DNA of 64,000 nt from Volutella citrinella (Eukaryota > Ascomycota > Sordariomycetes > Hypocreales > Nectriaceae): contig JAWZSP010000002.1 of NCBI GenBank assembly GCA_034401135.1, forward strand, positions 2,728,001 through 2,792,000, given 5' to 3'. The notes below the pieces were generated by a model. It was not told the origin of the DNA. It was given only the letters and a program-made list of their open reading frames with translations, and ran no database searches. Positions 33,713 to 45,261 of this stretch are shown here, piece after piece; position 1 is the first letter of the stretch, and each line of letters begins with the position of its first letter. The translations under genes were made by a program, and so were the position numbers.

Positions 33713-35218
33713 AAAGAGGGCAAACGCGCGCGCAAGTCAACGCGAAAGAAATCAAAGTCCCGTCCCAGCCTGGACAGTGCTCCCTCGACACCACCCAGTC
33801 CACCTGAGGCGTAATATTCTTCACCTCACGTACGCTTTTTGTGTCCAAGCACGACGATACTGAGTTTGGCCTCCATCGCTACAACCAGCAGAGCACAGTT
33901 TTGTCACAAATGACCTTCGGTCAGTAGACAGAGGGCTTCGTGCTCCAAGTCAGGGAGGATAGATCATCACGACGGAAGAATCGTCAAAACGCCGGGGCAC
34001 TTCGTTCTATGGAGAAGATATCCTTACCCCCATGTTATGAAGGACAGGCTGCAGAATGCAGAGGGAGGAGGAGCCTGAGTTGATATCCACGTTTTGGCTA
34101 GCAGCATTCCTACCACACCCTCCTTCTCAGTCGCTGCTGTTGGCAATCGGAGGCCCGTAGGCGAGGCCATCTGGCGGCATCACTGGTAGATGAGTAAAGT
34201 AGCAAGTCAATCCCAACGGGCAGCCTAACCGGCGCCAATTCGTCAGCGTGATTCAAAGCCCCCAAATTATGGTCTGCAATTGCCGGTACCCAACGCCTGG
34301 CTCATATGTGGCATAGTTTTTGACAACGAGATCTCTTTGCCCACCATGTCACCAAAATGCGCTAACCGCTGTATAAAAACCGATTTAATTTGACCCAGAG
34401 CTATCTCGGTTTCCAACGTTGGTCGCGATTGAGACTCCTCCCTCATCAGCCATACACGTCATTCCGAGTCCTCAGTCTGCCCTTCCGGCCAACAACATTT
34501 ACAGTCACCTTAGAATGGTGCCAATATGGTTCAACTTTCACACAATGCACTGAAAGACACGAGATTGGATTCATGTTGCTCTTTCAAGGTTATAGATTGG
34601 AGTTGTCCTTGTTGCTACTACTGCACGCTCTTTCAACAGGCAACTCAAACCCCCCATTGCCTCGAGTCGATAATCGCCCAAGATGTTCATATCATACCGC
34701 CGTAGGCCCTTGCCCTTGTGTCCCAAAACCCAAACCCCGCCATCACCCTATCCAGATCCAATTGGAACACCGTCTTGTTGCTCAGACACACGCAAACATC
34801 CACCCGGGACCGCGGCCGATTTTGAACATGAGAAACACAAGAGAAACCCACACCAACCGCCAATCATCCATCGCCCCCAGTGCGACTGAGCGATGTACCC
34901 AGTACACCGCGCCTCTGTTTGAGCGGGGGTCATAAAAAAATAACGGAAACCTCTGATATCCGGTTGCTCAGAACGCGCCACTCCTTCCCACCGTTTTATC
35001 GTGAAACATCGCCTTCCACAACGCCGAAGATATACATTAACAATAAAAGGGGCTCCTGGAAATAAAATCAAGAGAATGAACCAGGCCCGAAAAGGAACGT
35101 TGAAGAAGAAACACCAGCGCCAGTACATCCTGCAGTAGAAGTAAAGAAAAACCTGCTGAGGTTCAAAGGAGTGTGGAGTGGTACAAAAATACTGGTGTAG
35201 TAGTGTCTTGTACAAGTT
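33713..35218. other. Intergenic between convergent YAF9 and MDM34
   Basis: About 1.5 kb. A TATA box (TATAAAAA at 34372-34379, plus strand) is followed by an open frame whose ATG at 34573 would encode about 120 residues with a hydrophobic Leu-rich start. It has no recognisable domain and ends within the MDM34 3' flank, so I do not call it a gene. Nothing else is seen. Confidence 0.4.
34372..34379 (+). promoter_or_regulatory. Orphan TATA box downstream of YAF9
   Basis: TATAAAAA lies in a region without a called gene. It may drive a small secreted-protein ORF (ATG 34573) or a non-coding transcript antisense to the MDM34 3' end. Confidence 0.3.
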
Positions 35219-37253
35219 TTATCGAGTAGCGGCCTCGTAGGCAGGGGGCGGCGCATCTTCACGCTCGTCCCAGAAACCGCTTCGGTGGCGCTGCTTCTCG
35301 TCGTAAACACGTCTAGCAATCTCGCCAGCCATCTTTGCGACCCAGGCTTGTTCTAGAACGGACGATGTGTCCGATTCCGCGCTCTGGTTCTCGAGCGCAG
35401 CTTTCTCTTTGCCGACCCCGAGGCCGGTGTCGATCATAATGGGGGCCTTGCTCTTCGCCAGCTCCTCAGCGTCAGAAGGCTCCGAGTTTCGGAGGGCAGA
35501 TGGATGGCTGGGATAGTGTGGCGAATTGTGCATGTCCGCAAGTCTCGGTCGCTCAAGGGTCTCCTCCCAGGCCCTAAAGCGCACCTTATTGGGTGTTGGC
35601 GCCTCTGCAATCACCGATCCGTCCTCTGGCTGCTCCGAAATCGATTCAGTAGCGAGCTTCTCGGATGTAGGCACATGAACTGAGCTTGTATCGGTGGTGT
35701 CGCTGCTGCTGTCGACCGAAGCGGTATCGGATTTGGATTTTCGAAGGTTGACGACCCGGTTCTTCTTCTTTCGTCCGGGCCGGGACCTGTGGCCAGCTCC
35801 CAAGGAGAGACCCGTCGTAGCAGAGTGCAAGCTGACTAGAGAAGGACGCGACGGGAGGTAGCCATGCGAGCTGCTTCCCGAGTCGGACCAAGTGTAGGTG
35901 GTGCTCGAGCCGGCGGCGAACGAGTGCGTCTTGGTGAGGCTGGGAGAACTGACGGACGGTGTGGGCGTCTCGGAACGGTCTCCGTATCCGGACCAGGCAC
36001 GGAAAACAACGTCTCTGATACCAGGGGTGAAAAGAGACAAGGTGCGGTGTGAGTCGGTCAGCGCGGCGAGACGCAGCAGGTTCTTCTGCGAGAAGAGCGA
36101 TTGCACTTCGCCACCTCCATTCAACGTAAGCTCCGAGATATTGTTCGGATCCACAAGATTGCCATTTGCATCCACGGGATCCAGAGGAGGGCTTGCCAAT
36201 GGGTCAATGCCAGCCTCGTCTTCCGCTTCTTGCGGGGTCGCGGTGCCCTTGTTCGCCTGGTCGGGGCACCACAGTTGGAGAGATAGTCGGTGGATGATGG
36301 CAGGTAGCTCGTCCATCATCAAGTTGCGCAATTGTTGCTCAATGGTTCGTTGTAGATAGTCGCGGACAAACTGTATCGAATCAAAGGTCGAAGAGACCTT
36401 GAGGGACTCCAGCGGGTCATTTCGGAACACAAGCGTCAAGCCTTTTTGCTTGGAGAAAACCAGGATAATGAATGCCGAGAGCTTGATCTCCGACAGGGTG
36501 ATAGAGAGCGGAATTGTTAGCCCAGAAGCTGCAGCTAATGGCTGGGGCGATGTGAATGTCGGCTTCGAGTAAAGGTATGTGTTCAAGGGGTTGGCCTAAG
36601 TGGGGACGATATTAGCTCAGTTAAGATACGCGACAATGCATCAAACACAACTTGCGCTTGTACGCAAATTGCCCAAGTAAACAAGACTCAATGCGCATTG
36701 TTCCAATAATCAAATGAGGATAGCGCTGGTTAGGGCATGAATGTGGGGAGGAGGGTTTGACGCGTCTGGGTGGCATCGAAGCGGTGAAGTGAGGTTGCCC
36801 AGCCACGCTGGTGGGTTATCTGGGCGGTGAACAGGCAGGTTGAAGCTGCCCGCTCATGCGGGGCCCAAGGAAAGGAACAAGATGCCATAGTGAAGGGATT
36901 GAACCTGATTGCCCGAGACCATATGCAACTGAATGGGAGGAGTGTGTTGACGAGAACGACAAGGCAGAGAGAAGGCGGTAACCTACTTGAACTCTCGTCT
37001 TGAGCGTCAGGAACGCGTCGCCAGAGTATGTCATCTTGAAGATGCCTCGGAATCTATCCTCCGCAAGGTCGCCAATCTCTAGAATCTCCAGGTCGGGTGG
37101 CACGGTGCCGAGATTGAATTCGCTAACGAGGATGTCATCGACGATGATGGGCGGCTTCGGTGACTTGTTGAGAGCCTTGGTCAAAAGGTCGCGGGCGCGC
37201 CGATAGAATTCGGCATCGGCCGTCAAGGGCGACCAGTTGAAGTTGAAGGCCAT
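35219..37253 (-). CDS. MDM34: ERMES subunit MDM34 (mitochondrial outer membrane)
   Basis: Two exons (37253-36987 and 36595-35219) encode 547 residues. The N-terminal ~195 residues are the SMP lipid-binding domain, starting [20 protein letters not shown] and including [37 protein letters not shown] and [19 protein letters not shown], which I recognise as MDM34. The rest is Ser/Pro-rich with a basic stretch ([18 protein letters not shown]) and a C-terminal conserved block. MDM34 is one of the four ERMES proteins that tether the endoplasmic reticulum to mitochondria and move phospholipids between them. The intron (GTAGGT...TAG) is 391 bases, far longer than others in this window, and I see no snoRNA boxes in it. 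Confidence 0.96.
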
Positions 37254-40200
37254 GTTGAAATGGCGTTCACTTGCCCACAATCATGGAGCTTGAGATGATA
37301 TGCCGCGGTCGGCCGATCGGAACGAAGGGAAGTTTGTTTATGGGCGGCCGGAAAGCGCGACGACTGCGTATTTCAGGGAATGGCGAGCGCGAGGCGATTG
37401 AGGAGGCGCCGTCGGGCTGGAGGGAATAGGCGGATGATCGAGGTCGACGTTGTCGATGAAGGTGTTTGATGGAAGGGACGGTGAAGGAAGATGGAGACAA
37501 TGAATTTGCTTGCCCAGGAGACCGGATCGTGGAGATGACGCTACAGGATTTCCCGGGCGGGAACGGCTAGCTATTGGGGGAGGAGGCGAATAAGTGGAGA
37601 GCTTCGGGACTGGGAGCGCCCCTGTGCCGCAGAATATTTTTTTTTCTTCGCGGGTGGGTGGTCCGGGCGAGAAGCAACCGGGCCAATGCGACGGGCGCTG
37701 GAGGTAATTTAGAGGTGCAATGCGCCCTGGCAGCACAGTGCAATGCACCCAGAGCCTCAGCGGGTCCGGCCGGGAACGCCCTGCGGTCTGATGAGAGTTG
37801 GTGGCCCGTGGTATGAGGTGTCGGGCCAGAGAGACAGGCCCTGGGGCAAACCACTGGGGTTGTTTCGGAACGGGAACCTCAGATCAGCAGGATTATCTTG
37901 ATTTTTTTTTATGGCCTGCTGGCTGGTCTGGGGCGAAAGTGGTATGATTTTTGATCCTCAAACGTCAGTATCCAGGCGGTGCAAGTGCAAGGTGCCTCCC
38001 GCTCGCAGGCGCTTGAACCAGGGCGGACTCGGTCCTTGGGACAAACCCGGGGGAGCCGTGGCCACTGAGAGGGCGAGTAGCGCTGGGGATCTCGCCCACA
38101 AGTGGTAAGCGGGTGCCCAGGTGCATAAAATGGGCGAACTCAAGGCGCCTGTGTGTGCAAACTTGGAACAGAACAACGAACGAGTAGTGGTCGCTCGCTG
38201 GGGCGCAAGAGGGTCGAGGCGGGCCAATGCGTTTTGTCAGAACATATGCTTTCTCTACTCCCCCATATTCTACTCCGGTCCGGCTACCAGTCGCGTGACC
38301 GAGGGCCAACGGAACTACAGTTGCGCGCGGGCTTTCTAGGCTCTCAAGACCAAGCCTGTGATCTGGGCAGTGCCCAGTTGACAACAGCTACTGAGCATAA
38401 CGATCAATTGCCACAAGGTCATCTGGAGGAGGCACCAGGGACGATCAACCAAGGCGCCAATGGAGCGGCGGCTACGGAAAGGGTTCGTCTCCCATCTTCT
38501 GATCCTATAGTGCATGCGCCATGCTCTCCGCATTTTGCTGGATGAAGATGCCGTTCCTCGCGATTGCCGAAGGATTTTCTTCCAGTCAGCGTGCGTAACT
38601 ATCAGATGATGGCTTGTGGACGCCGTCGCGTGGGTCGAGGGCTGCATCAGGTGGTTCGATGTTTGGTCCCGTTTGCCGGGCCCGAAGCCAGTGGCTCGGT
38701 GCATATGACGGGCCAACGGCGGCCTCGGGGCCTCGGAATTGCACTGAAGTGCGTTGATAACGATTATCTGCCCCTCGCTAACCTGAGGTGTCCATCAATC
38801 AGTTTCGCGAAAACACGGGCCAGCGGGAGGCCAGCCTTTGCTACATTAATGAGGTGGCACCCAAGATCTGGGGAAGCGAGTGCTCGGCAATGTCATCTAC
38901 CTAATTAGTTATCACGCACAAATGCTCCTCAGCTCGGAGGAGGTCCGCTTCGTAACGTGGGACGAGGAAAAAGCAAGCACACAGCATTGCACCACAAGCC
39001 ATCCTCCCCAGCCTGGAGCCCGTGACCCCCACACATTGGCCGTCTCTCCGCCCGGTTCCGGGATATCTTCGCCATGCACCACGATTTCGGCCTGCCATCG
39101 CTTCGAAGGGACCTGTCTACGATTGTCTACTTTGAGCCGCTTTGAGCTTTCTGGTCTGGTGATTCTTTGCAGCGCACTCCACCCACACTCCCAATTCTGC
39201 CACTATCAACCCCGCGTTGAACCGCTTCCGGCGCCTGTTGCACGCAACGGGATGTGACCTGACTGTGTCCATTGCGACGCAGAGCCCTCTTATTGTCCTG
39301 GACATCGCCGTATCCTATCAGACATGTGCTGACAACACAGTCAGCGGGATGCCAGGGGATTCCAAACCTCTAGTACCTATAAAGGCGCCGGTATCCTCGG
39401 CTGGATCGAACGGCCTCTCTGATGCGAGTGGGCTCTTGGCCCAAATGAGGGGTGAAGTGTGAGATATGCCTTCCTGTTTCAGCCACAGCCAGCAAAACGA
39501 GGTGGTTTTGGCAAATTCCGCTATCAGCACATCGGTATCTTGTACCAGCGTGGCGGTACGCCTCCCTCCCTCCAGCGCTGTACGTACTAGTACTGTGTCT
39601 TCGTCTTCGCCCCCAAGCGACCCAGATCGTTTCACGTCGCATATCTGGCTGAGGTGACTTCGGCTGTTTTCTGACCCCATGATTTTGGGCAATTCGACGC
39701 AGCCGCCCAGCTTCTCCACTTTCTTCGTCTAAGCCCATCCGTGCACTCGACCCTCCACCAGAGAAGCGACCTCCACGCTGTGAGCTGTGATGCACCTTGG
39801 GTTGGGCGCACCTGTTGCGTAGCACCACGACGGCGTAGTGGGTGATGTGATGTGATGTGATACGCGCCGGGCTGGGCTGCACCGTGCTGCGGGCGGGCGC
39901 GGGACAAAATGGGTCTGGGTCTGGATCCGGGTCTGATTCTGCCTCTGAATGACTGACTTTGACACGCTGGTCACGACGCCCTCAGGTGGTGCCGCCCGGC
40001 GCCCACTGCCCAAATGGTGCCGCCGCGCGGAGGCTGAGAATGGCAGCATTGTCGGTGAGCGTGTCTGTCCAATGGCCCTGTGCAAGGTGGCTGATCAACG
40101 GCAGCCCAACTTGCCTGAAGCGAGCCATCATCCAGCCATCCAGTCAGCCAGCCGCCCAGCCATGCCATGTTGTCCGCCTTTCGGAACAATAGCGCTGGTG

Positions 40201-43200
40201 GCAGTGGCAGTGACGATGGAGATAGCAAGCCGACCAACGGAGCGGCGCCGCTCGCGGGGGACCTTTGTGGAGGCGAGGGCTCGGCGGTTGAAGTGCGAGC
40301 GTATCCGCATGTTGGCAGCAAACAACGGCGGCCCGGCTGGCGGGCTGGTTGCTGACGGCGCGTGCCTGCCGTGACATCATCCGCCCGCCAGCTCGGGCAT
40401 GGCCGACACGTTGCAAAGCAGCGAGTGATCCCGTGCCTCGAAACGTGGGCCCGCGCAGCAGGTCCCTCGTCGTGCCGCCACAGTCGGTCGTCCAAGGACC
40501 AATCGTCAATGGAGGCCGAGGTTCCATCCTGCTCGTTGTTCCATGCGACAGGGGGGCTGAAGGGAACGACAGGCTCGTCAACAGCCAGCCAGCCAGCAGG
40601 GGATCGTCACCAGGAACTTCCCCTGCCTCGTCAGGACCAGGCGCTGGCACCAGGTTGGCGGCCTGCCTGCTGCACGACGCCTGAAAGGCTGAGGTGTCCC
40701 GTCCAGTGCACTTTGGCGAAGTTGGGGCCAGCCAAAAATGGTCGGTGAATGAGCTGAGCCTTGCAAGCCTGGTGCTACTCCCATTGTCTGTTGCCTGCCC
40801 GACAGCCTGGCAGAATGCACCATCCCCAGGCTCCCCTTGGTCATTCGTTCCATTATTACCTACTGCGTACTACCTGACCAGTGATGTGACTGGCCTGGCC
40901 CTGGTCTGGAGAGCCCCTGCGCAGAACAACCATCAGTCTTCTTGCGTCAGGTACTGGACTGTGCCTACCTGCCTTATGGATGGCACTACCGTACTAGCGG
41001 TATGTACGACGTGCGTTGGGGCGTTGGAGTGTTGGAGAGCCAGCGAGACTTCCGTCCCTGGATGGCATCGAGGTCGAGGGCGGAGCTGAGGTGAACATCA
41101 GCACCAGCCCGGGCTAGCAGCGCTACCTGCTGTACGACGCCGTTTCCATCTGTTGTGCAGCACAGCACTGCAGCAACGCAACGCCTCTTCAGCCCTCCTT
41201 CGTCATCCGTGGTTCACAACGTTGAGAGCGGCATCGATTCCTACTTCCAGCCCAGTGCCGCGTTCAGCGTCCAAGAACCTTCAGCGCCCAGCAGCAAAGA
41301 GCGAAGAGCCCCGCCAGCCACACAGTCCGCCCGGCGCACGCTGCAGGCGGACATTGATCCCTCGTGCTGCCAGCAACAATGACTGGCATTGGCGCTGGCC
41401 CTAAGCCGGGTTCGGCACCATGGCGGAGGGCTGGGCGGAGTGCCTGGTGGAGGCGGCAGGGGGGGCCTCACGCCTGTGCGTCACACACTGATCCCAGATC
41501 GAATCGTCGACTCTTCTGCGTTGGCAAGTGACCACTCACGGTTCGCCGTTGGCTTCCAAGAGTTCCAAACCCCCCGAGCGAGAGCGGCTTGCCAACACTC
41601 GCCCAGCGCGCCCCGTGCCTATGACTGGGAGCTGCGAGATGCGTTTCATCCATCTTCAACAAGGGGCCCGCTTCCGCTTGCGGCGCCTGGCGTGTATGAT
41701 GTATCCTGCGCTGGCCGGTGCAATACCGAGCCCGCGGCGGCGGTGATGGGTCACAACCGTCATTTGCGCCTATTAGTAGCTACAAGCCCACAACCCTGCG
41801 ACAGCCTCTGATAGGTAGATGGTTGTGAGAACTATCGTCACGCCTCCCGTCATCGCCAGACCGCCGGCCAACCCACGGCCTTGGTCGGCTCTGCTATTTT
41901 CTTGTGCGCAGTGACCCCCCAAGCCTCCTTGGCCTGTGTTTGCCGCCTCCCTGGGCTCTGTCTGACGGTGAGGCGCACAAAGATGACGCCCTCGGCCGTG
42001 AGAGAATCCCCCATCCTTCCAAGTTCCGTTCCGAGCCTTGCCTTGCCTTGCCAGCTTGTGTCCCTGGCCTTGCCCCGTTGAGCCATCTCCACCAAGGCCA
42101 GAGCACATGTACGTACTACTATTAGTAGTGCTGCTACATGGACAAGCCTACAAGCCTGAACTGGGAGCTAGGAGCATCAGTAGTCCAGTGCTGGTCGTAT
42201 AGCCGTGCGCGTGTGCGTGTGAGTGCGTGAGTGGCCCACCCCTCTCCCCTGTCGACCTCACTACTGCACCCACGATCTGGTTCAACCACACCTGCATACC
42301 TACTCACATAATTGCCCTCTCACTCAGACCTGCCTTGCCTGCCTGCCTGCCCGCTTGCCTGCCTGCCCGCCTGCCGGCTCCGAGGCATAGCATAGGTACT
42401 ACGTAGAGGCGGAGCTGCGGCCATCGCATCACTTCACCTTGACAGCACGGCGCATGACCCATTGACCCCCAACTTCTGTTACCCTGCCGCGCTGCCTCGT
42501 CCCGCCTCACTGCACTTGTCGGCGTTGCAATTATAGTCTCGGCCTGCCTGCCTGCCCACCGCCGCCGGAACGGGAATCGCAAACTCAAATCTACCCCTTC
42601 AACCCCGGGATTGATTCTGCGCTACGTTGCTACGAAGGCCGGCCTGTCAAGCTCCGCTCCCCACGCTGCCCAGCCGTCGACTGTAGACCCATATAGACTT
42701 TGGCCCGCAGCCTTCCAAAGCCGGAGACTACCTGACCAAGCACCGATCCATCACTTACTTACTTTTACCCCAACGCCCATTTACTACCAAACTAGCCCAA
42801 CTCTATCTAACCCTCGGATCTGCCCTCGATCCATTCCCTCTGCCCATCTGCCCGGCTCCCTGCTCCAACCGCAACGGGCAAGAAGCCCACCTCGTGCAAC
42901 AGCCGCCGCCGCCGCCGCTGCAAAAAGAGGACCCAGTCAACTGGGCCCGGCACACACACACAGACACACACAGAGAGACAGAGAAGGAGCGCCAGGCGCT
43001 GTTGCAAATGCCCGCGAAACTTCTTCATTCTCTTCCTCCTCTCCTCCCTCCCCCCCTCTTTCCCTCTACTCCTCCTTCTCTTTGTCACTCACCGTCCTCT
43101 GACTCCTCGTCGTGCGCTTCGACGGCTGAATTGGACTTTGAGCCACTTGCGCCGCCGTCCCCCGACTTGGACTGCCACGCCGGCCTCCCCCCGCTACACT

Positions 43201-43283
43201 ACGACGGCCCTCTTGCCCGCTGCGAGACATCTGTGGCGTGTGGCCGTGCCTTGCAGAAACCTGCAGCACCGAGGCCCCCAATC
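37254..43283. other. 6-kb gene-poor region between MDM34 and IPK1
   Basis: Divergent upstream region of two housekeeping genes with no supported gene inside. It holds repeats: a GTGAT run (39842-39861), a TACTAGTA site (39585-39592), a CCTG/CCCG-rich tract (about 42330-42374), CA repeats (about 42950-42975) and long pyrimidine tracts before IPK1. The many overlapping open frames reflect GC-rich, stop-poor DNA, since frames on both strands are open over the same bases. Confidence 0.5.
42330..42374. repeat. CCTG/CCCG-type simple repeat
   Basis: Successive CCTG units with CCCG and CTTG variants. It is a microsatellite in the IPK1 upstream region. Confidence 0.7.
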
Positions 43284-44783
43284 ATGTCCACCATCTCTCT
43301 GTCGGATGGCCAGCTTACCCCGACAGAGACGGATACCGACTTCCTATCAAATGCCCGCCATCTCGACGACCTATGGCCGACCGCCCAGGATGTGGCCGAA
43401 ATGGCCATCATGTTGTCAGGTCGCGCAACACCCCTGAGCTGGAATCGCAACACGTTGAAGAGGCTGCCCAGGGGTGTGCGACCTGTCAAGATGATTGGTG
43501 AGGGTGCCGCAAATGTCGTCTTCGAGTTGGCCTTCCCCGAGGGCCACCCTGCCGCCAAGGAATTCAAAGGTACGCCCTTGCCGTTGATGTCGTCGACCAT
43601 CTCGTCGGTGAGGGTGCATGTCACTAACATGATGCTGTTTCAGGTTGGTTACTTCGTGTAGCCAAAGCACCCGCAAACGATGAGCCAGCCAGATTCAACT
43701 ACCTGAAGCAGCAGGAGTTCTATGCCAAGAGTGTTCAAGCCACACTTAAGAAGCATGTTATACAGCAAGAGCTTGTTGTCCTCAGGGGCTCCCACATCGT
43801 GCAAGAGCTCAACGCCTACCTTCACCGCATCGACAATCAACGCAAGCCCAAGTTCAAGGGATCATTCATTGCGGAGAGCAACTGGGGCCTGCTGGTAGAA
43901 GACATGCGCATCCAGGGTACGCAAGTCACCATCCTGACCGTCTATTGCCATGCCAACTAACTCCTGGCCAGATCCACGAGAGGGCACCCTCGTAGAGTTC
44001 AAGCCTAAGTGGCTCCTACAATCTCCCAGCGCACCATCCGACGCAATCCGATGCAGACAGTGCGCCATGGAACTTTGCAACTTTATCAAAGACCCGAAGC
44101 TTACAAGGTCGACGCCCGAAGCAAAGCATTGCCCCCTGGTTCTTGACAATCCAAATGCGCCTCCTGAGATCAGCTCCTCGATGCGGCTTGCTTCCGGCTT
44201 GAGCACCAAAGACCACGGTCTACTAGCGGATCTCAACACTATCGCTAATTCCGATGTCATTCGCGACCTGCGTGCGGTCCAGCAGTTTGCCGATCCAAAC
44301 GGGCCCCTGAAGGCCTCTATGAACGACCCCCTGTTCATGCTTGCCATGACCATCCGAGATTGCACTTGCTTCGCTCAAATCCGCTACGACAAGAACCATC
44401 CCGAGGGACGACTCCGGCTTCGTCTCGGCGATTTTGATCTCAAGGATGTCAACGCCAAGTTCGATGTGTGGCAGAGCACTGAGCGTGAGCTGATCGATTC
44501 TGGATGCTACACGGCTGATTGGATCCTGTGCGACAATAAGTACTATCACCCTCCAACCAAGTGCCTCCTGGAGTGGAAGCGACGGGCCCCTGGCCATCCT
44601 CTACGTATCATCAATATCCAGGACAAATCGGGCATTCCATCGCAGTCCTCCGTTGGGGAAACTACCGGCACACTTTGCAACATGCGATCTGAACCGTCAA
44701 TGCTAAAGGTGGTTCTTCAAAGATTTGAAAAGGATAACGCCAAAGTCAACACGTGCCCTTACAGGCCAGAACCTCGTCGCTAA
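43284..44783 (+). CDS. IPK1: Inositol-pentakisphosphate 2-kinase IPK1
   Basis: Three exons (43284-43569, 43644-43916, 43972-44783) encode 456 residues; intron donors are both GTACGC and all joins keep frame. The kinase begins with the nucleotide-binding segment GEGAANVVFEL, continues with LVVEDMRIQ-like and EFKPKWLLQSPSAP blocks typical of the family, a Cys-rich CRQCAMELCNF patch, and the metal-binding RLGDFDLKD near the C-terminal third. IPK1 phosphorylates InsP5 at position 2 to give InsP6, which supports mRNA export and phosphate signalling. The start is uncertain. The frame stays open upstream to an ATG at 43008, but that ATG has poor context and is followed by an extremely CT-rich stretch, whereas ATCATGTCC at 43284 is good and lies about 60 residues before the kinase core. 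With 43008 the protein would be 548 residues. Confidence 0.88.
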
Positions 44784-45261
44784 TCGCAATGGTGGATATT
44801 GGCCATCTCAGTTTGGCCTGCGGGTTTTTTTTTGGTCATATAAAGTCTTGGCATTGAGAAGGGCTTCTCTTTTTTTGGAGTACGTGGGCCTTTTGTTGAA
44901 GCATCTGGGCGGCATTTGGTATGCGGAAACAGCATTTGGGAAGGGAGGCATCGGCGGTGATTTGGAGTTTAGACATGGTCACAGCATCACCAGGCACGGT
45001 CAGGGCTTTTTGTGCATTTTAAGCGTATTTGAGTCAACATCGCATCGCATCGCATCGCATTAGTACAGGCAGGAAGTGTCGTTCCGAGAGCCAGACTCCG
45101 GGCAGCAAATTTAGAACAGGCGGACCATCTCAGGATGATAGTGCCTTTTCACCGATCAACTAGAGTCCCCAGTGCATCACGCGTTTCTATGAAGTAGTTG
45201 TATTCGTCACACGCATAACGCCTATTCCACCCAATGTAAAACGTCTATATGTTCTCGTAGC
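44784..45261. other. Intergenic between convergent IPK1 and ENT genes
   Basis: About 480 bases of 3' flank for both genes. It includes four tandem CGCAT units (45041-45060). No gene is seen. Confidence 0.55.
45041..45060. repeat. CGCAT pentanucleotide repeat, four units
   Basis: Four perfect head-to-tail CGCAT units in the 3' flank of IPK1. A length-polymorphic microsatellite is likely. Confidence 0.8.

Noticed and set aside
34573..34935. Possible 120-residue secreted protein downstream of a TATA box
   Set aside because: Only the Leu-rich start is suggestive. There is no homology that I recognise and no good Kozak context. Kept as an intergenic note.
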